Source of the DNA: Streptomyces sp. NA04227
GTDB lineage: Bacteria; Actinomycetota; Actinomycetes; Streptomycetales; Streptomycetaceae
Length of the DNA stretch: 64,000 bases
NCBI RefSeq assembly: GCF_013364195.1
Contig: NZ_CP054918.1
Span: 372,001-436,000, forward strand
Direction: 5' to 3'
Shown here: one piece after another, positions 9,324-17,817 of the stretch
Layout: each line of letters opens with the position of its first letter
Numbering within the stretch: the stretch's first letter is position 1
Program-made: the position numbers and the translations under genes
The notes under the pieces: model-generated
Databases searched by the model: none
What the model saw: only the letters and a program-made list of their open reading frames with translations
What the model was told of the DNA's origin: nothing

Positions 9324-10406
9324 GTGACACAGCAACCCTCCACCCGGAGCACCATCGATGTCCGCTACGCCCGCTGGAGCGGACCCGGTCAGCCCTTCGC
9401 CCTCGTCCCGGCAACCACGCCGCGCATGCCTCACCCCGGCGAAGTGCTGGTCCGCGTCGACTTGGCGACCGTCTGCGGCAGCGACCTGCACACCGTCGCA
9501 GGGCATCGCCCCGCGCCCCGGCCCGGGGTGCTCGGGCACGAACAGGTCGGCACCGTGGTCGCGGTCGGCGAGGGGGCGCCCCCATGCCAGGACGGCACCG
9601 AGATCACCCCCGGCATGCGCGTGGTGTGGTCGGTGACCGCCTCCTGCGGGAAGTGCCACCGGTGTCGGCGCGGCCTCACCCAGAAGTGCGAACGCCTGCG
9701 CAAGTACGGGCACGAGCCCTTGGACGAACGCGCGCCGCTGACCGGCGGCTTCGCCACCCATTGCGTACTGCTGCCCGGCACCACCGTGGTCGCCGTCCCG
9801 CCCGCACTACCGGACGCGGTGGCCTGTCCCGCCTCGTGCGCCACGGCGACCGTGGCCGCGGTGATCGCGGCGGCGGGGCCGCTGGACGGGCGCCGGGTCC
9901 TGGTCACCGGGGCGGGAATGCTCGGCCTCACCGCGATCGCCATGGCCGCGACGGCCGGTGCGCGGGTGACCGCCGTCGACCCCGACCCGGGCCGCCGCGC
10001 GCAGGCCGCCCGGTTCGGCGCGCACGACGTCGCGGGAACCGGCGAAGTGCACGGCGAGGTGGACGCGGCGCTGGAGTTGTCAGGACACCCCGAGGCGGTA
10101 CGGACCTGTCTGGGCTCCCTGGCCATCGGCGGCCGGGCGGTGCTCGCGGGCAGCGTCTCGCCGGGGGCGCCGGTGCCACTGGACCCGGAACGGCTCGTAC
10201 GGGGACTGGGAAGCGTCGCGGGTGTGCACAACTACGCCCCGGCCGACCTCCAACGGGCGGTCGACTTCCTGACGGCACATCACCACAGCTATCCGTTCGC
10301 CGAACTCGTCGAGGGCGCCTACCCCTTGACCGAACTCGACGCGGCGGTGGCGGCGGCACGCTCGGCCGTCGCGCCCCGGCAGGCCGTCGTGCCGCACGCC
10401 TCCTGA
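9324..10406 (+). CDS. Zinc-dependent alcohol dehydrogenase, phosphonate-catabolism-associated type
   Basis: A 360-residue medium-chain dehydrogenase. Catalytic zinc ligands are in VCGSDLH and GHEQVG. The structural zinc cysteines are CGKCHRCRRGLTQKC, and the nucleotide-binding loop is VTGAGMLGLTAIA. Enzymes of this subgroup recur next to phosphonate uptake genes and are thought to oxidise a phosphonate-derived alcohol; that role is inferred here from phnDCE downstream. The GTG start at 9324 has no clear ribosome site, so the message may have a very short leader. It is convergent with the GntR gene. Confidence 0.85.
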   Translation: MTQQPSTRSTIDVRYARWSGPGQPFALVPATTPRMPHPGEVLVRVDLATVCGSDLHTVAGHRPAPRPGVLGHEQVGTVVAVGEGAPPCQDGTEITPGMRVVWSVTASCGKCHRCRRGLTQKCERLRKYGHEPLDERAPLTGGFATHCVLLPGTTVVAVPPALPDAVACPASCATATVAAVIAAAGPLDGRRVLVTGAGMLGLTAIAMAATAGARVTAVDPDPGRRAQAARFGAHDVAGTGEVHGEVDAALELSGHPEAVRTCLGSLAIGGRAVLAGSVSPGAPVPLDPERLVRGLGSVAGVHNYAPADLQRAVDFLTAHHHSYPFAELVEGAYPLTELDAAVAAARSAVAPRQAVVPHAS

Positions 10407-10424
10407 GCCCTCGGGCGCTGGGCT

Positions 10425-10466
10425 CGGGCCCGGGAAACGGACACACGCGGCTGTCCGCCGGGCCCG
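10425..10466. terminator. Bidirectional terminator
   Basis: The outer stem pairs CGGGCCCGG (10425-10433) with CCGGGCCCG (10458-10466), and the inner stem pairs GGACA (10439) with TGTCC (10452). It lies between the convergent dehydrogenase and GntR genes. Confidence 0.75.
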
Positions 10467-10528
10467 GGGCCGGAGTTCCGCGCGAGTTCCGCCAGAGCAC
10501 CGGCCGACAGCTTCGCCGCGGCCTCCGT

Positions 10529-11275
10529 CTACAGCTTCGCCGAGCGGCTGTTGCGGGAGTTGGTCACGGTCACGGTGGCGATGTCGGACCGGTACCGGTC
10601 GTCGGACCATTCGATCGGCACATTGTGCGAGTCCGTGGTGAGCCTGCGCTCGCGCAACAGCGGGAAACCCTCGGGCACTTGGAGCAGTTCCGCGTCCAGC
10701 GCGTCGGCGCCGACAGCGTCGAAGGTGTGCCGTGCCGAGTGCAGGTCCACGCCCCGTTCGGTGAGCAGGGCGTAGATGGAACCGGCGTTCAGGTCGGCGT
10801 CGATCAGCGGGCGGCCGATCTCCTCGACGTAGGTCATGCGTTCCAGCATCGCCGGGCGGCCGTCGAGCAGCCGCAGCCGGATGAGCTGTACGGCCAGGTC
10901 GTCCTCGCCGATCTCCAGAGCCGCGGCGGTCTCCTTGCCCGGCCTGCGCAGCGCGATCTCCTGGAGGCGCTGTCCCGGCTCGTACCCGGTGAGTTCGGCG
11001 CGTCGCGTGAAGGAGAGGAAGGACTCGAAGGGCTGGGCCGGCACCGCGTCGAGGACCGTGGCGCGCTTGCCCTGACCGCCGCCGATCAGGCCCTCCTCGC
11101 GCAGTGCGGCCAGGGCCTGGCGCACCGGGCCGCGGGAAGCGGTGAACTCCTCGCAGAGCTGGGCCTCGGAGGGCAGCAGTTCGCCGACTTTGACGGTTCC
11201 GCTGCGGATACGGCGGCGCAGTTCGGCTGCGATGGACCGGTGCAGTGGGGTGGCCATACAGGTGACCCTACACAT
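10529..11275 (-). CDS. GntR family regulator, HutC subfamily (PhnF-like)
   Basis: A 248-residue regulator. The N-terminal winged helix contains LLPSEAQLCEEFTASRGPVR followed by QALAALREEGLI. The C-terminal UTRA domain includes LDGRPAMLERMTYVEE and ends near VPIEWSDDRYRSDIA. Upstream GGAGG sits 7 bases before an ATG at 11275, so this start is favoured over the ATG at 11257. The gene lies inside the phosphonate block. The three promoter sites at 9282, 11327 and 12819 fit the HutC-type operator, so it is the likely local regulator. The effector is probably a phosphonate or related phosphate ester (inference). Confidence 0.9.
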   Translation of the reverse strand: MCRVTCMATPLHRSIAAELRRRIRSGTVKVGELLPSEAQLCEEFTASRGPVRQALAALREEGLIGGGQGKRATVLDAVPAQPFESFLSFTRRAELTGYEPGQRLQEIALRRPGKETAAALEIGEDDLAVQLIRLRLLDGRPAMLERMTYVEEIGRPLIDADLNAGSIYALLTERGVDLHSARHTFDAVGADALDAELLQVPEGFPLLRERRLTTDSHNVPIEWSDDRYRSDIATVTVTNSRNSRSAKL

Positions 11276-11280
11276 GGAGT

Positions 11281-11292
11281 TACCTCCAGGTA
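11281..11292. promoter_or_regulatory. Palindrome overlapping the GntR ribosome site
   Basis: TACCTCCAGGTA is a 5+2+5 perfect palindrome that includes the GGAGG translation signal of the GntR gene on the minus strand. It could be an autoregulatory operator, or simply the ribosome site falling within a chance palindrome. Confidence 0.35.
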
Positions 11293-11326
11293 GTTTCGGG
11301 TCCCGACTTGTGCAGTATCGGAAAAC

Positions 11327-11338
11327 TTATAGATACAA
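11327..11338. promoter_or_regulatory. GntR operator-like site upstream of the PhoD gene
   Basis: TTATAGATACAA is the second copy of the TTGTATATACAA-like motif in the phosphonate block. It lies between the divergent GntR and PhoD genes, 69 bases before the PhoD start. Confidence 0.5.
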
Positions 11339-11406
11339 CTCCTTGCCCGGGAGTCCAGTGGACTGCCACCTTTCTCCTGCAACCCGCCCTGGAGAAAGGA
11401 CGAGAA

Positions 11407-12780
11407 GTGACCGAAGAGGGCATCAACAGACGTACGTTGCTGGCCGGTGGGGTCGCCGCGGCGCTGACCGCGACGGCCCCCGCGACCGCCGCCGCGGCCG
11501 AGGGCAGCGCCGCACCTGCAGCCCCCGAGCCCGCGGCCGGACCGCTGGTGGGACATGTCGACACCGGCACCGCACGGATCTGGGCCCGCCCCGGGCTCGA
11601 CCCCACCCGGTACACCCGCTGGCGGTGCACCTACCGAACCGGCCAGGACAGTCCGCGCCGCATCACCACGGAGCTGTCCGCCGCGAACGACCACACCCTC
11701 CTCGCCGATCTGGACGGCCTGCGGCCCGACACCACCTACGAGTTCCGGCTCGAACCGCTGTCCAGCGCCCCCGGGTTCACGCCGCTGACCGGGTCGTTCA
11801 CCACCTCCCCCGCACCGGAGCAGCCCGCCGTGGTCACCATGGGCATGGGCTCCTGCGCCCCCTCGGTCCCGGACCGGATCTGGACGCGGGTGCTGGACGA
11901 GGGCTGCGACAGCTTCGTCATGCTCGGCGACACCCCGTACGTGGACACCGGGGACCTGGCGGTGGCCCGGCGCAAGCACCGTGAGTTCCTGGTGCAGCCG
12001 GAGATCGCGCGCATGATCCGGACCATGCCGGTCTGGGCGACCTGGGACGACCACGACTTCGGCGGGAACGACCAGCACGGCGACTTCGGCGGCAAGGTGG
12101 CCACCCGTACCGCGTTCGTCGACCACCGGGCCAACGCCACCTTCGGGCACGGGGCCGACGGCAGCCCGCTCACCACGCGCGGGGAGGGAAACGGTATCTA
12201 CACCTCCTTCCGTCGCGGGCCGTTGGAGGTCTTCCTCCTCGACCCCCGCTGGTTCAGCCGTACCGAGGCCAGTTGGGCCGACCCGGCCAAGCCGACCTGC
12301 CTCGGCCGGGTGCAGTGGGACTGGCTGCGCGAGCGGCTGCTCGCGAGCACGGCCCCGTTCAAAGCCCTGGCCACCGGGATGATCTGGGACGACAAGCAGA
12401 GCAGCGAGTCGGACGACTGGGGCACCTACGCCCACGAGAAGGAGGCGATCCTGGACTTCATCGCGGGGGAACGCATTCCCGGCTGCTTCCTGATCGGCGG
12501 CGACATCCACGTCTCGCGCGCCCTCGACTACGGCCCGCGGGTGGGCTACGACCTCTGGCAGTTCATCGTCAGCCCGATGCACGGCAGCACCATCCCGAGC
12601 CTCAACGTGCCGAGCCCCTACCTCAAGCACAGCGCCGTCGAGCCCCATGTCTTCCTGAAACTGGTCGCCGACACCACCGTGCCCGACCCCACGCTCACCG
12701 CGACCTGGATCAACCGCGACGGCACCCGGTTCTTCGAAGTGCGCCGCACCGCGACGCAGATGGGCCACCCCGCGCCCTGA
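11407..12780 (+). CDS. PhoD-like alkaline phosphatase, Tat-exported
   Basis: A 457-residue metallophosphoesterase. The N-terminus carries a twin-arginine signal (NRRTLLAGG then a long alanine stretch ending ATAAAAEG), so export is folded and cofactor-loaded. A fibronectin-like N-domain is followed by the PhoD core with MGMGSCAPS, FVMLGDTPYVD, TWDDHDFGGND and LIGGDIHVS. These residues bind the iron/calcium centre in the family. It should release phosphate from extracellular esters. The GTG start at 11407 follows GAAAGGA. It sits between the GntR gene and phnDCE and shares their promoter motif. Confidence 0.92.
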   Translation: MTEEGINRRTLLAGGVAAALTATAPATAAAAEGSAAPAAPEPAAGPLVGHVDTGTARIWARPGLDPTRYTRWRCTYRTGQDSPRRITTELSAANDHTLLADLDGLRPDTTYEFRLEPLSSAPGFTPLTGSFTTSPAPEQPAVVTMGMGSCAPSVPDRIWTRVLDEGCDSFVMLGDTPYVDTGDLAVARRKHREFLVQPEIARMIRTMPVWATWDDHDFGGNDQHGDFGGKVATRTAFVDHRANATFGHGADGSPLTTRGEGNGIYTSFRRGPLEVFLLDPRWFSRTEASWADPAKPTCLGRVQWDWLRERLLASTAPFKALATGMIWDDKQSSESDDWGTYAHEKEAILDFIAGERIPGCFLIGGDIHVSRALDYGPRVGYDLWQFIVSPMHGSTIPSLNVPSPYLKHSAVEPHVFLKLVADTTVPDPTLTATWINRDGTRFFEVRRTATQMGHPAP

Positions 12781-12818
12781 GGTACCACCGCACGACCGGC
12801 AGATGAACAACGGGCTAC

Positions 12819-12830
12819 TTGTACATACAG
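12819..12830. promoter_or_regulatory. GntR operator-like site upstream of phnD
   Basis: TTGTACATACAG, with flanking C and G identical to the 9282 site, lies 145 bases before phnD in the 194-base gap after the PhoD gene. It is the third copy of the shared motif. Confidence 0.6.
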
Positions 12831-12974
12831 GATCTTGACCGGGTCGACGGCGCCTGACAGCGTTCACGTCGTCGGCCCGGCGAGGTTCCCCGACTCGGCG
12901 GTGCCCCTCCCCCGCGCCCTTCCCTCGCTCTCCCCGGCGCCTTCCTCTGCTCACTTCATCCTCCGGAGACACCC

Positions 12975-13877
12975 GTGTCCGTCCGACGCCCCGCCCTTGT
13001 CGGCACCCTCGTTGCCGCCCTCTTCCTGACCGCCTGCGGCGGCGACTCCGACAAGCCCGAGTCCGCCACCTGCCCCGGCGGCACGATCCGCTTCGGCGTC
13101 GAGCCGTTCGAGGACCCGGCCAAGCTCACTCCCGCCGCCGAGGTCCTGGCCGACGCCCTGGAGGAGAAGCTGGACTGCCCGGTCGAACTGACCATCACCG
13201 AGGACTACTCCTCCGAGGTCCTGGCCATGCAGAACGGCAAGCTGGACATCGCCATGTTCGGCCCTCTCGGCTACGTGTTCGCCAGTGAGCGGGCCAAGGC
13301 CGAGGCACTCGCCTCGTTCGGTGACCCCAAGGGCGAACTGTCCACCTACACGGCCGGGATCTGGGTGCCCAAGTCCTCGAAGGCGACCACGGTCGAACAG
13401 CTCCGGGGGCGTTCCCTCGCCCTGGCCTCGGTGGGCTCGACCTCGGGCGACGCGCTGCCCCGCCAGGCGCTCGCCGACGCGGACCTGAAGAAGGACGACG
13501 TCGAGCTCAGCTACGCGGGCGGCCACCCCGAGGCCCTGCTCGCCCTGGTCAACGGCACGGTCGACGCCGCCGAGATCAACTCGCAGCAGCTCGCCAGTGC
13601 CACCGAGGCCGGCACCTTCAAGCCGTCGAAGTTCCGCAAGATCTGGACCTCGAAGCCGATACCGAACGACCCCATCACCGTACGCGGCGACCACGAGCCC
13701 GCGTTCAAGAAGGCGGTGCGCGAGGCACTGCTCGGACTCCCGGCCGACAAGGTGGGCGAGATCGGCGCCCTGCTCGACGCGGACCCGCCCGCCCCGCTGG
13801 TCGCCGTGGACAAGTCGACGTACCAGCCCCTGTTCGACCTCGCCCGCACGCTCGGCCTGTCCGAAGAGGACGTCTGA
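12975..13877 (+). CDS. phnD: Phosphate/phosphonate ABC transporter substrate-binding lipoprotein
   Basis: A 300-residue PhnD/PtxB-type solute receptor. The lipobox LFLTAC places the acylated cysteine near residue 20. The mature part has IRFGVEPFEDPAKLTPAAEV, MFGPLGYVF, the SVGSTSGDALPRQ ligand loop and the HPEALLALVNGTVDAAEINS segment. The GTG start has CCGGAGA upstream. Its last base overlaps the phnC start, so the transporter is translated as a coupled unit. Specificity for phosphonate, phosphite or phosphate cannot be read from the sequence alone. Confidence 0.92.
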   Translation: MSVRRPALVGTLVAALFLTACGGDSDKPESATCPGGTIRFGVEPFEDPAKLTPAAEVLADALEEKLDCPVELTITEDYSSEVLAMQNGKLDIAMFGPLGYVFASERAKAEALASFGDPKGELSTYTAGIWVPKSSKATTVEQLRGRSLALASVGSTSGDALPRQALADADLKKDDVELSYAGGHPEALLALVNGTVDAAEINSQQLASATEAGTFKPSKFRKIWTSKPIPNDPITVRGDHEPAFKKAVREALLGLPADKVGEIGALLDADPPAPLVAVDKSTYQPLFDLARTLGLSEEDV

Positions 13878-14590
13878 TGCTCGCACTGTCCGGCATCACC
13901 GTGTCCTACGGCGACCGCCGTGTGCTGCACGGCGTGGACGTCACCGTCGCCCGGGGCGAACTGCTCGCCGTGCTCGGCGCCAACGGCTGCGGGAAGTCGA
14001 CCCTGCTGCGCGCCGCCGCCGGTCTGGAACCGGCCGCGCGCGGCGGTGTGCGCGTCGACGGCGAGCCCGCGGGTCCGCTCGACATCGCCATGATCTTCCA
14101 GCACATCCATCTGGTGCGGCGCCGCAGCGTCCTGGACAACGTCTGCGCGGGCGCCCTGGGACGGCTCGGGCTCGGGCAGTCACTGGTCCCCGCGCTGTTC
14201 CCGAAGGCACTGCGCGAGGAGGCCATGGCCTGCCTGGACCGGGTCGGCCTGGCCGACCGGGCGCACGAGCGCGCGGGCAGGCTCTCCGGCGGGCAGCAGC
14301 AGCGGGTGGCCGTCGCCCGCGCGCTGTGCCAGCGCCCCCGCGTGCTCCTCGCCGACGAACCCGTCTCCGCACTGGACCCCGCCGCCTCCGAGCACGTACT
14401 CGCCCTGCTCGCCGAACTCGCACACGACGAGCGGCTGGCCGTACTGGCCGTACTGCACCAGCCGTCCCTGGCCGCGCGCCACGCCGACCGCGTCGTCGGT
14501 CTGCGCGAGGGCAGGGTGGTGCTCGACGGGCAGCCCCGGCAGAACGTCGACGTGCTCTACCAACCGACTGTCGTAAAGGCGGCCTCGTGA
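13877..14590 (+). CDS. phnC: Phosphonate ABC transporter ATP-binding protein
   Basis: A 237-residue ATPase. It has Walker A GANGCGKST, Q-loop MIFQHIHLVRRRSVLDNVCA, signature RLSGGQQQRVAVARAL and Walker B RVLLADEPVSALDP. The switch position reads LHQPSLAARHADR, the H-Q-P form found in PhnC. The ATG overlaps the phnD stop by one base, and its own stop overlaps the phnE start. It energises import of the PhnD ligand through PhnE. Confidence 0.95.
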   Translation: MLALSGITVSYGDRRVLHGVDVTVARGELLAVLGANGCGKSTLLRAAAGLEPAARGGVRVDGEPAGPLDIAMIFQHIHLVRRRSVLDNVCAGALGRLGLGQSLVPALFPKALREEAMACLDRVGLADRAHERAGRLSGGQQQRVAVARALCQRPRVLLADEPVSALDPAASEHVLALLAELAHDERLAVLAVLHQPSLAARHADRVVGLREGRVVLDGQPRQNVDVLYQPTVVKAAS

Positions 14591-15408
14591 TGACCACCCT
14601 CGAAGACATCCGCCGTCTTCCCGTACCGCCGAAGCCCAGGCGCCCGCGGGCTCTTGCCGCGGGAGCGGCCCTGGCAGCCGTACTGGTCACCGCGCATGTG
14701 ATCGCCTGGGACGCCACGGACATGTCACTGGACGCGCTCGCCGAGGGCCGGCGGGGCATGGCCGACTTCCTCGGCGAGGCCTTCCCGCCCGACCTGAGCT
14801 GGGAGGTGCTCCGCCCGAGCCTGAACGCCGCGTTGCAGACCCTGTGGATCGGACTGCTCGGCACCACACTCTCGGTGCCGCTCTCCCTCCTGCTGGCTTT
14901 GCTCGCGGCCCGGGGCACAGCACCCACCGCCGCCGTCTACCACGCGGCGCGTTCGCTGCTCTCGTTCCTGCGGGCCGTTCCCGACGTGGTGTTCGCGCTG
15001 GTCTTCGTCACCGCCGTGGGCCTTGGCCCGTTCCCCGGCGTACTGGCCCTGCTCTGCCACAACGTCGGCGTCATGGGCAAGCTCTGGGCGGAGGCCCTGG
15101 AGGACGCGGACCCGGGGCCGACGCAGGCGCTGCGCTCGGCGGGCGCGGGCCGGATCCAGATCGCGGCGCACGCTCTACTGCCCACGGTGACACCGCAGTT
15201 GACCGGTCTGCTGATGTACCGGCTGGACGTCAATGTGCGGTCGTCGCTGGTCCTCGGTCTGGTCGGCGCCGGGGGCATCGGCTTCCTGATCAACCAGTCC
15301 ATCAAGCTGTTCCGGTTCGACGAGATGCTCACGCACATCCTGGTGGTGCTGGTCCTCATCGTGGCGGTGGACCGGCTGTCCGCCGCCGTCCGGCGGGTGC
15401 TCTCCTGA
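14590..15408 (+). CDS. phnE: Phosphonate ABC transporter permease
   Basis: A 272-residue inner-membrane permease with six or so hydrophobic segments, beginning near residues 23-43. The EAA coupling loop reads EALEDADPGPTQALRSAGAG. The segment SFLRAVPDVVFALVFV and the ending LRVDVNVRSS-like stretch (MYRLDVNVRSSLVLGLVGAG) are characteristic of PhnE. The ATG overlaps the phnC stop. One permease gene is present, so it should act as a homodimer. No C-P lyase or phosphonatase gene follows it in the window. Confidence 0.94.
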   Translation: MTTLEDIRRLPVPPKPRRPRALAAGAALAAVLVTAHVIAWDATDMSLDALAEGRRGMADFLGEAFPPDLSWEVLRPSLNAALQTLWIGLLGTTLSVPLSLLLALLAARGTAPTAAVYHAARSLLSFLRAVPDVVFALVFVTAVGLGPFPGVLALLCHNVGVMGKLWAEALEDADPGPTQALRSAGAGRIQIAAHALLPTVTPQLTGLLMYRLDVNVRSSLVLGLVGAGGIGFLINQSIKLFRFDEMLTHILVVLVLIVAVDRLSAAVRRVLS

Positions 15409-15793
15409 CCCGCCCGGCCCTTCCCCACGCCGGGGGCCACCGGTTCTGCCGCACCCTCTGCTCACGGCAAGACGCGAAATCCCGGGCCCCCGGCACCTCA
15501 TGGATGCGGATCACCCACTGCACATATACGTGGCAGCCGACGGGCGGTCTCCCGCCCGTCGGCCCCCCACGGCCGTGCCCGTACGGCCCTGCGCTCTCTC
15601 CTCTTCGTCCGACGGCCACTTCGTCGCCTGGCCTACGGCCCCGCACATACCCGGCTCTTGCCGGAGCGTCCCCACGCCACACGGTCCGATGCCGCCACAC
15701 TTCTCCGCACACGGCGGGGACCGGACCGGTCGAGCGGGTGCCGGGGCCCGGCGACGGTCGGCCTCAGCCGGACACCGTCACGGGCACGGTCCC
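15409..15793. other. Gene-free interval holding the phnDCE terminator
   Basis: No convincing gene is seen between phnE and the protease inhibitor gene. The interval contains the hairpin at 15536-15563. Open frames across it lack the genome's codon pattern and a ribosome site. Confidence 0.6.
15536..15563 (+). terminator. Terminator after phnE
   Basis: GCCGACGGGCG pairs with CGCCCGTCGGC, an 11-base perfect stem with a 6-base loop, 127 bases after the phnE stop. It may also serve the convergent inhibitor gene. Confidence 0.7.
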
Positions 15794-16228
15794 TCAGAAG
15801 GCGAAGACGGATCGCCCCTGAGAGTTCATGGCGCACTGGTTGGCGAAAGTGCGCTCGTATCCGATCCGGCGGCCCTCCCAGACACCGGACGCGGTCACCA
15901 CCACCGGGTTGTAGCGCTTGTCGCAGATGCCGACCCCGGCACCGGTGAGGAGAGCGAAGTCCCCTTGCGCTTCCCGGAGTTCGGCGCACGCCGCGACAGG
16001 GTCGGGGTGCGTGCCGCGGGCCGTGGGCGCGCAGCTCAGGCTGACCGCGCGCTCGACGGTGGCCTCGGCCGCGCTCGCACCGTGACCGAGGGTCAGTACG
16101 AGTTCCGAGGGAGCGTAGAGGCTTGTGGCCTCCGGGGTGGGCGCGGCGGTCGCCGAGTTGCCCAGGGGTAGTGCAAGGGCTGCTGCCGCCAGCGAGATCG
16201 TCGCGGCCAGGCGCGCGGTCCTGTGCAT
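15794..16228 (-). CDS. Subtilisin inhibitor-like (SSI family) secreted protease inhibitor
   Basis: A 144-residue precursor. The signal peptide has a basic start, an alanine/leucine core and a likely cut after SATA; the mature part begins near APTPEATSLYAPSEL. All four SSI cysteines are present, in LSCAPT, AACAEL, GICDKR and NQCAMN, allowing the two family disulfides. The end AMNSQGRSVFAF matches the family terminus. Aligning CDKRY with the CPMVY reactive loop of classical SSI puts lysine at P1, which predicts trypsin-like rather than subtilisin-like targets. It is secreted and monocistronic. Confidence 0.95.
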   Translation of the reverse strand: MHRTARLAATISLAAAALALPLGNSATAAPTPEATSLYAPSELVLTLGHGASAAEATVERAVSLSCAPTARGTHPDPVAACAELREAQGDFALLTGAGVGICDKRYNPVVVTASGVWEGRRIGYERTFANQCAMNSQGRSVFAF

Positions 16229-16516
16229 GGAATGTTTCCTTCCGCAGATGCGGTACCGGATGTGGCGGCCGTGAGTCTGCCGTGTCCGGGCCGTGAATAC
16301 ATCTCACCCCCACAGGATTCGGGTGACGTTCCGTATTGAATCAGTGGCGTGAAGTAAGGAAACTGAATCTCCGTCAGCCGCTGCGGGCCTGTTCACCCGG
16401 GTCACGTACAGACCACTTGGCCGGAAGCATATGGATCAGCAATCGGCCGAAACTCGCCGTCGTCTCAGGCGTGTTCGCCTTGCAATCCCTTGCCACAGCA
16501 ATGCATTGCCTGCGCT

Positions 16517-17755
16517 TCACTCCCCAGCGAGCGCGCCGAGCGGGTCATCGAGAACAGGTTGCCAGGCAAGTTCGGCCGCTCCGACCAGGCTGTTGTGTGC
16601 CAGCGTGCAGGCTTCGAGGGGCACACTGCCGCTGACGCCCCAGAGGCTGTGCTCGGCCACGGCCGCCCGCAGTCCGGCACCGTTCACGGCCAGCAGGGTG
16701 CGATGCAGTCCGCCGAGGATGATGCGGTCCGGGTTGAGGATGTTCACCAGGGCGGCAAGTCCCTTGCCGAGCGCGGATGTCAGGGCTTCGACGGCGGCTC
16801 GTACGGCGGGGTCCTCCGGCTCCTGTTCGAGCAGCCGGGCCGCCTCCTCGATCGGTGAGACGCCGGGCCCTGCCTCGCGTCCGGCCCACTCCAGGAAGGC
16901 GGCGGGGTCGGTCTGCGCCTCCAGACAGCCCCGGCTCCCGCAGTGGCAGGGCCGCCCGCCGGGCGCGACGATGATGTGCCCGACCTCCAGGGCGAGGCCC
17001 GAACTGCCCAGGTGCAGCCGCCCGTCGACCACCAGGGCCCCGCCGACCCCGCGGTGTCCGGTGGCCACGCAGAGCAGGTTCCCGGCGCCGCGTCCGGCCC
17101 CGTGCCGGTGCTCGGCGAGAGCGGCCAGGTTGATGTCGTTGGCCGTGAACACGGGTATCTCCAGGCCGACTTGGCGCACCGCCCGAGTGAACTCGGCGCG
17201 GACCGGCGCTCCCGCGGGCCAGTCCAGGTGCAGCGGGTTGAGCGCCTCCCCGCCGGGCTCGGCGACCGCGGACGGCACGGCCAAGCCCGCGCCGACGCAC
17301 CGCCGCCCGCTCTCCTTGAGCAGCCGGGCGCCCGCGGCGACCACCTCGCCCAGGACGTCCGCGGGGTCGGCGCCGACCGTTCCGCAGCCGGGCCGGGTCG
17401 CCACGATCCGGCCACCGAGGCCCACCAGGGCGGCGCGGTACCCGTCGGCGTGCACCTGTGCGGCGAGCACCACCGGGCCGTCGTCGGCGAGTTCGAGCCG
17501 GTGCGAGGGGCGCCCCTGGGCACCTGCGGCCACCGGCCGGGCGTCGACGCGGATGAGTCCGAGGGCCTCCAGTTCGGCGGCGACCGCTCCCGCGGTGGCC
17601 CGGGTGACACCGAGCCGGGAGGTGAGCACCGCCCGGGTGGGGGCGCGCCCGGTGTGCAGGAGTTCCAGTGCGGGCCCCAGTGCGCCGCGGCCGCGCTCCA
17701 GCCGGGTACGGCCGGGCTTCGTACCGCGTTCCCCGCCCGTCGCCTTGCCGTTCAT
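16517..17755 (-). CDS. ROK family transcriptional regulator
   Basis: A 412-residue protein with an N-terminal winged helix (LTSRLGVTRATAGAVAAELE) and a C-terminal ROK sugar-kinase-like domain. The ROK zinc motif is CHCGSRGCLEAQ, and EVGHIIVAPGG precedes it. Such proteins are xylose- or glucose-type repressors that keep a sugar-sensing kinase fold. The ATG at 17755 is chosen because a helix-turn-helix of normal length follows; the ribosome site is weak. No sugar operon is adjacent, so the ligand is unknown. Confidence 0.9.
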   Translation of the reverse strand: MNGKATGGERGTKPGRTRLERGRGALGPALELLHTGRAPTRAVLTSRLGVTRATAGAVAAELEALGLIRVDARPVAAGAQGRPSHRLELADDGPVVLAAQVHADGYRAALVGLGGRIVATRPGCGTVGADPADVLGEVVAAGARLLKESGRRCVGAGLAVPSAVAEPGGEALNPLHLDWPAGAPVRAEFTRAVRQVGLEIPVFTANDINLAALAEHRHGAGRGAGNLLCVATGHRGVGGALVVDGRLHLGSSGLALEVGHIIVAPGGRPCHCGSRGCLEAQTDPAAFLEWAGREAGPGVSPIEEAARLLEQEPEDPAVRAAVEALTSALGKGLAALVNILNPDRIILGGLHRTLLAVNGAGLRAAVAEHSLWGVSGSVPLEACTLAHNSLVGAAELAWQPVLDDPLGALAGE

Positions 17756-17817
17756 GGGGCGAGTCTCGCACGGGCGTGAGGGCCGGGTGATCACTGCCCC
17801 GGGCCCGACGAGCGCGC

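Noticed and set aside
15500..16171. A 223-codon plus-strand frame opposite the protease inhibitor gene
   Set aside because: The minus strand encodes a complete SSI precursor with all four cysteines; this frame is its shadow.
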